Assembly (NCBI GenBank): GCA_040381555.1
Contig: JBEIHC010000112.1
Coordinates: forward strand, 1-8,953
From: CANHCC01 sp040381555
Lineage (GTDB): Bacteria > Bacteroidota > Bacteroidia > J057 > RFSG01
Length of the DNA stretch: 8,953 bases
Direction of reading: 5' to 3'
Shown: piece after piece, positions 5,087 through 8,953 of the stretch
Numbering within the stretch: position 1 is the first letter of the stretch
Layout: each line of letters begins with the position of its first letter
Notes under the pieces: model-generated
The model's database searches: none
What the model saw: the letters and a program-made list of their open reading frames with translations, nothing else
What the model was told of the DNA's origin: nothing
Translations under genes and position numbers: made by a program

Positions 5087-6730
5087 TCATTCCTTCACCC
5101 ACTTCTCTGCCTTAAAATACCCCGAATCCGAGCGAACCATCAATAGATAACATCCGGCTGGGAAAGAGGATATATCTAAAGTATAGACTCCTGAATCTTG
5201 TAGCTCCCAGCGCCCCTGAAGCAAATTACGACCTTGAATATCATAAAGTGTGTAGGAATAATTCTGCGGGCTATTTTCTGCCGCAGGAATAGTAGATTTT
5301 CGAGCAAGTGCTTCCTCTCGGATATTCAAAACAGGTCTGGCTTCTGCATCATGAAATGAAAAGGGGGTAAGCCTATTGACAGCAGTAAAGCCAGAGGCCA
5401 TTTGGATAGGGGCTTTCCAGCTTAGGATATCCTGGACGGGATTCGGATAAATCGAACCGGGTTTATTTTCGGGTAGTAAGGTTTGCATTTCTACCAGGGG
5501 CGTTTCTCCACATTCATTGGGAACCACACAGCCACTGGCATCTAATCTTAATGCCCAGTGGTCGTAGGAGTAGTATTGAGTATGACCACCCAGGATGAGA
5601 CCGCCATCGGAGGTCATCTGGGAGGCGAAAATATCAGAGTTGGCACCAAGGCCCATACTGTCTTTTTTGTAATAGATGCGACGATCAAAGAGATTACCAG
5701 CAGTATCTCCCCGGACTATGTGAAGGTGTTGGAAGGCTTGGGAGGGCTCATCTGATATTCTTAGCCCTATATAGATAAGCGTATCTCCATTGCCTTTGTG
5801 GACATGACGGTAACTACTCGGAACTTTGTCTGTAATCATTGTCGCATTTTCCCATAGCATCGTGCCGGAACTATCATACTTTTGAATGATAGGTACGAAA
5901 AATCCACTATCATTCGAAAAACTGTGATTCAATATCAGTTCCTTATCATTTAACAAATCTAGAAAAACACTGCCCCCTTTTGGCAAGGCAGGATATTGAG
6001 GGAATTGAAAAACCTTTCCCCAACAAACTTGCCCAGATGAATCAACTTTGTTGACAATAGAAAACGATGTTGAAAGAGAACTCAAAAAAGAAATTCCAGA
6101 CATATAAACATCCCCATTTGTAGCTACTGCCATTGAAAGCATTAATTCTCTTTTACCTGCACTAAAGTTCTTTTCCCAAAGAAGAATGCCTTGCTGATTA
6201 CATTTCGCTAAGTAGAGATCTTCATTCGAATTTCCCATAGTGGAAGTTTCCCCTGCAAGAAATAAATTGCCGTCAGGTGCAAGTTTACAGATAGCACCTG
6301 ATTCCCACCCTGGATTGCCCCACTCCTTTGTAAATAGGGTATCACCATTCAAATCAAATCGAAAAAGGCAAAAGTCCTGCTCCCCTCCAGAGTATAATAC
6401 CGATCCGAAAGACATCAAACTAGAATCAGGCAATAATATCAAGTTGCCAAAATAACCGTCGAGATATCGCTTAATGCCTGGGCCAGTGTAAGTTTTCCAC
6501 CAGATTATTTCACCGTTTTGTCTAGTCCTTAGAATATCTAACCCGAAATTACCTAAAGAATCTGTTCCTCCACCTAACATAACAAATTCATTGCCAGACA
6601 GGGCGACAACAGATCGAATTGCGTTGGGAGCAAAATATCTATCATAGGCTTTATTAAATCCTTGAGCCCTTACCTTACAGAAGGCCAGCAATCCTAAGAG
6701 TAGAAATCCCCAAATAAACAGCCTTCTCAT
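5087..6730 (-). CDS. Secreted beta-propeller-like protein with T9SS type A sorting domain
   Basis: This 547-residue protein has a signal peptide (MRR, then hydrophobic FIWGFLLLGLLAF, cleavage near VRAQ at residue 23). Residues ~35-400 carry recurring blade-like units of the type (L/T)xDGxLxLxGxT ... DLYLAKxxxxGxxLWEKxF, for example APDGNLFLAGET, ATNGDVYMSGIS, KVDSSGQVCWGKVF and TSDGGLILGGHT. These are typical of Bacteroidota extracellular propeller proteins. The C-terminus is a T9SS sorting domain: YPNPVQD at 428-434 and, after an insert, TLYDIQGRNLLQG ... SGVYTLDISSFPAGCYLLMV ending KAEKWVKE. The protein should be exported by Sec, passed through the type IX apparatus and anchored at the surface or released. 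Ligand unknown. The ATG overlaps the stop of the upstream gene (ATGA), so translation is likely coupled. Confidence 0.88.
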   Translation of the reverse strand: MRRLFIWGFLLLGLLAFCKVRAQGFNKAYDRYFAPNAIRSVVALSGNEFVMLGGGTDSLGNFGLDILRTRQNGEIIWWKTYTGPGIKRYLDGYFGNLILLPDSSLMSFGSVLYSGGEQDFCLFRFDLNGDTLFTKEWGNPGWESGAICKLAPDGNLFLAGETSTMGNSNEDLYLAKCNQQGILLWEKNFSAGKRELMLSMAVATNGDVYMSGISFLSSLSTSFSIVNKVDSSGQVCWGKVFQFPQYPALPKGGSVFLDLLNDKELILNHSFSNDSGFFVPIIQKYDSSGTMLWENATMITDKVPSSYRHVHKGNGDTLIYIGLRISDEPSQAFQHLHIVRGDTAGNLFDRRIYYKKDSMGLGANSDIFASQMTSDGGLILGGHTQYYSYDHWALRLDASGCVVPNECGETPLVEMQTLLPENKPGSIYPNPVQDILSWKAPIQMASGFTAVNRLTPFSFHDAEARPVLNIREEALARKSTIPAAENSPQNYSYTLYDIQGRNLLQGRWELQDSGVYTLDISSFPAGCYLLMVRSDSGYFKAEKWVKE

Positions 6731-8628
6731 TCAACGATTATTTTTCGAGTTAAAATCTGATTTTGCACTTCAAGTTGAAGTATATAAATTCCTTTAGGAA
6801 GGTGCTCCAAATTAAGTTGAGATTCTTGATTTGCTTGAATAGTAATCCCATTTAGGACAGTGTTCCCTGCTATTCCCATCAACTTTAAAGTGCCTTGTTG
6901 AAGGTAATTCGACTTGAACAAGACCATAAATCTTCCTGAATTAGGATTGGGATAAACAAGAAAGGATTCAAAGGCATTATTTGCTTTATAGGAATCAGAA
7001 TTATCCTCACCCTTTCTCTCACTCTCTGCCTCAGGCAAATTCAAGGCCTGTATATCCTCACAAGAAAATCTTTCCAAACAGAAATCTAATAAGGGTACCA
7101 AATTTGCGGAACCAGGTAAACCATCCCTAACATGGGTGAGCATTCGACCTATGAGAGCGGAATCTGAAGGAAGATTATACCAACTTCCTGGCATATTCAA
7201 AATAGGTAATAAATCCTTATAAATATCGGTGTAGGGAGTCCATTCAGACTCCGCTAAACCAATAGAATCAAATAAGGAAGAAGCCTCAGAATAGGCTCGC
7301 AATAGTATCAGATAATCTACCTGTTGAAATTTTGCCTGCAGGGTTGGGGTAACATTTAGCAGATTTATTACCTTTTCATATCGGATCGTATCCTCCTCTT
7401 CCTCTAACCAAAGTTCAATTTGTTTATATAGAATCCGGTCTCTTTCAGTTGCATAATTTGACCCTTCGTTTTGAAGGATGGTAAGAGGACTATAGCCCTC
7501 TTGTAAGCTATCTAATTCAAGCAATTGTATTGAATCGAAATCTATTTCCTCGCAATGTTCATATAAACCACCTGGCAGTGGAGAGTTTTCCACTAATAAA
7601 TCAAAATATTCTTGTGCCGGGTTAACCTTTGCTTTAGAAATCAATTTCTTCAGTACTCTGTGGCTTAAATAGGGAGAAAAAGTAGAAAGCGTGGAGGAAA
7701 CCAAAGGCAAGCTATCGGAATCTGCCAATGCATATAAGGAATCCTGATTCCCAGCTTCTAAAATTTGAGAAATGGAATCCACCAGATAATTGATTATTCC
7801 TATGCGGTTAAAGGCTGCGCTTCCTGAACCAGGGGAAACATAAGGTGTGCTATCGTTTTCACAAGGAAAATCATTAATACTTTTCAAAGATCCAACTGGA
7901 ATAACTTTGGCAGTTACAAATCGTCCAACCTGAGGTGTGTAATCGTTTTCAATGTGATGCACATATTGAAAAAATGAGGTTGAATAATCTGGATCAATCC
8001 AAAACTGATCTGGAATAGGGTTAGGAAAAGTAGAATTGCTCTTCAGAAGATTTCCAGCAGGGTCAAAATCTGGGAAAGGTATGTACTGTATTTTACCTTG
8101 AACAATGTCAACTATAGTCCCCCTTGCTGAACCAATACACGCCGTAAAAATTTCATCCTCAAACTCATTGCATTTATAATCCAAACCATAGGATAAAATA
8201 GGTCCATAAAGCCCATTCACCCCCTGAGCCCTTATCCCCACCAACAAATCATGAAAGCGGTTTCCATATAATTCGTTGGCAGCAGGTCCTGATTCAGATA
8301 CCACAATGCCTGTTTGCCTGTCGAAGCCAATATTATTGCTACTGACAAACACGCCATTGTAGCTGGAGAAATCATTCCCTTCAACCCTATAACCACTGCT
8401 TTTATCCAACATCAGGCCATAACTGGCATAAGTGCTATCATATGATTGATAAAATGGATTGACATAACAACCATAGATATTTATTTCTTCATCCCAACCT
8501 TTAATTTTAAATTCATTGCCAATAATTTTAGGTTGTACAGAATTTTCAATTCGTATGCCTCGATAATTGTCGATGAATTTGTTGTTTTTTATTTCCTCGT
8601 TCATGGATGCATAACTTTTTATTCCCAT
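6727..8628 (-). CDS. Beta-helix protein with T9SS sorting domain, 5' end disrupted
   Basis: The open frame encodes 633 residues. Residues ~1-165 are right-handed beta-helix coils with Asn ladders (IKNNKFIDNYRGIRIENS, IIGNEFKIKG, YRVEGNDFSSYNGVFVSS, ELYGNRFHDLLVGIRAQG), closing with LDYKCNEFED. A long helical region follows (~280-545), with SPYLSHRVLKKLI and VENSPLPGG, a combination I recall from large Bacteroidota T9SS beta-helix proteins. The last ~80 residues are a sorting domain (VYPNPNSGRFMVLF ... LEHLPKGIYILQLEV ... TRKIIVE). No signal peptide precedes the helix, and the first coil starts abruptly at the ATG. A TAA lies two codons upstream. A T9SS cargo needs Sec export, so this start is probably not the ancestral one; the missing leader is seen at 8628-8790. 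It is the first gene of the operon. Confidence 0.8.
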   Translation of the reverse strand: MGIKSYASMNEEIKNNKFIDNYRGIRIENSVQPKIIGNEFKIKGWDEEINIYGCYVNPFYQSYDSTYASYGLMLDKSSGYRVEGNDFSSYNGVFVSSNNIGFDRQTGIVVSESGPAANELYGNRFHDLLVGIRAQGVNGLYGPILSYGLDYKCNEFEDEIFTACIGSARGTIVDIVQGKIQYIPFPDFDPAGNLLKSNSTFPNPIPDQFWIDPDYSTSFFQYVHHIENDYTPQVGRFVTAKVIPVGSLKSINDFPCENDSTPYVSPGSGSAAFNRIGIINYLVDSISQILEAGNQDSLYALADSDSLPLVSSTLSTFSPYLSHRVLKKLISKAKVNPAQEYFDLLVENSPLPGGLYEHCEEIDFDSIQLLELDSLQEGYSPLTILQNEGSNYATERDRILYKQIELWLEEEEDTIRYEKVINLLNVTPTLQAKFQQVDYLILLRAYSEASSLFDSIGLAESEWTPYTDIYKDLLPILNMPGSWYNLPSDSALIGRMLTHVRDGLPGSANLVPLLDFCLERFSCEDIQALNLPEAESERKGEDNSDSYKANNAFESFLVYPNPNSGRFMVLFKSNYLQQGTLKLMGIAGNTVLNGITIQANQESQLNLEHLPKGIYILQLEVQNQILTRKIIVE

Positions 8629-8790
8629 TAATTATTCATCCTCGTATCTGCTTGAAACCAAGTTTCTGCAGAATCAATCGCTTTTAAAACACTCATGGAT
8701 GAATCCTGAACCAGATATTTCCACATTTGACTTCTCAGCAGTAAAGGAGAGCATACTAACAACAGAACAATAGTGTAGTGTAGTTTTCAT
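8628..8790 (-). pseudogene. Frameshifted signal-peptide leader of the beta-helix gene
   Basis: On the minus strand an ATG (8790-8788) is followed by AAAA. In its own frame it gives only a 38-residue ORF. One base over, the frame from 8786 is open for 52 codons and reads K then LHYTIVLLLVCSPLLLRSQ, a typical Sec signal peptide, followed by MWKYLVQDSSMSVLKAIDS and AETWFQADTRMNN, then TAA at 8630-8628. Removing one A from the AAAA run puts the ATG in frame with the leader (MKLHYT...). The TAA shares its last base with the ATG of the beta-helix ORF (TAATG), which is in the third frame; a single inserted base there would fuse leader and helix. The leader reading is strong. Whether this is genuine decay, a larger lost segment, phase variation in the A-tract or sequencing error cannot be decided from the sequence. 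Confidence 0.62.
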
Positions 8791-8953
8791 AGTTGGGATA
8801 TTATGTTTACACTCACACCCGTCCAAGACGTTTGCTTACGGGGAATAGTTTCCTTATTTGATGCGGATTTCGGCATCAAAAAAGCAATTTTGAAAATTAA
8901 TCCCCCCCTTGTTTTAGAAAAGGGATAGCTGTAATTCCAATTTATCAATTTCA
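8791..8953. other. Upstream intergenic region with no gene seen
   Basis: Beyond the leader ATG the window holds no open frame with protein-like content on either strand. It contains the 8857-8880 inverted repeat, an 11-bp match to the 17-bp repeat at 1069-1135 (CGTTTGCTTAC, 8829-8839, opposite orientation) and a C-run at 8902-8908. No clear TTTG-N19-TAnnTTTG promoter was found for the minus-strand operon; TAATATCC shortly before the ATG is only a partial -7 match. Confidence 0.5.
8857..8880. repeat. Perfect 8-bp inverted repeat upstream of the minus-strand operon
   Basis: TTTGATGC (8857-8864) and GCATCAAA (8873-8880) flank an 8-nt loop. The sequence lies about 67 bp before the leader ATG of the minus-strand operon. 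There is no T-run on the 3' side of either strand that would make it a clear terminator; A-rich sequence follows on the plus strand. It could be an operator or a weak structure in the leader. Confidence 0.45.

Noticed and set aside
8857..8880. Inverted repeat as a Rho-independent terminator
   Set aside because: It is AT-rich at its base, has an 8-nt loop and lacks a T-run after the stem on either strand.

Overview
The window looks like chromosomal DNA from a member of the Bacteroidota, probably an environmental lineage such as Saprospiria or Cytophagia. Three observations support this. Two proteins end in type IX secretion (T9SS) sorting domains. Promoter elements follow the Bacteroidota consensus TTTG-N19-TAnnTTTG, with a textbook copy at 3810-3840. 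The gene starts lack Shine-Dalgarno sequences. The genus assignment is inference.

Region 1 (1-1218) is accessory and repeat-rich. It opens with a possible gene tail, then a short tandem array of 36-bp units, each with an 18-nt palindrome. Next comes a tight two-gene cassette: a GNAT-fold-like protein (205-729) and a 56-residue basic, helical protein (734-904). Directly behind it is a relic missed by simple ORF calling, the C-terminal 30 residues of a YoeB/Txe-type toxin (941-1033) with the catalytic Arg and terminal His-Tyr retained. Four copies of a 17-bp repeat (1069-1135) follow, upstream of the next operon. Together this resembles a toxin-antitoxin or mobile-cassette scrapyard, and it is the most unusual part of the window.

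Region 2 (1219-3794) holds two housekeeping-type genes 8 nt apart: a LolD-like ABC ATPase and a RecQ-family helicase with a long insertion before its zinc cluster. Region 3 (3810-5019) is a single transcription unit with a strong promoter, a secreted beta-rich outer-membrane-type protein and a strong bidirectional terminator.

Region 4 (5087-8790, minus strand) is a convergent pair of T9SS cargo genes with a 4-nt ATGA overlap. The promoter-proximal gene encodes a beta-helix/alpha-helical protein with a sorting domain but no signal peptide. The missing signal peptide is visible just upstream in two other frames (8628-8790), so the gene looks frameshifted or decayed, or the assembly contains small errors there. 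The final 163 bases contain an inverted repeat and no gene.
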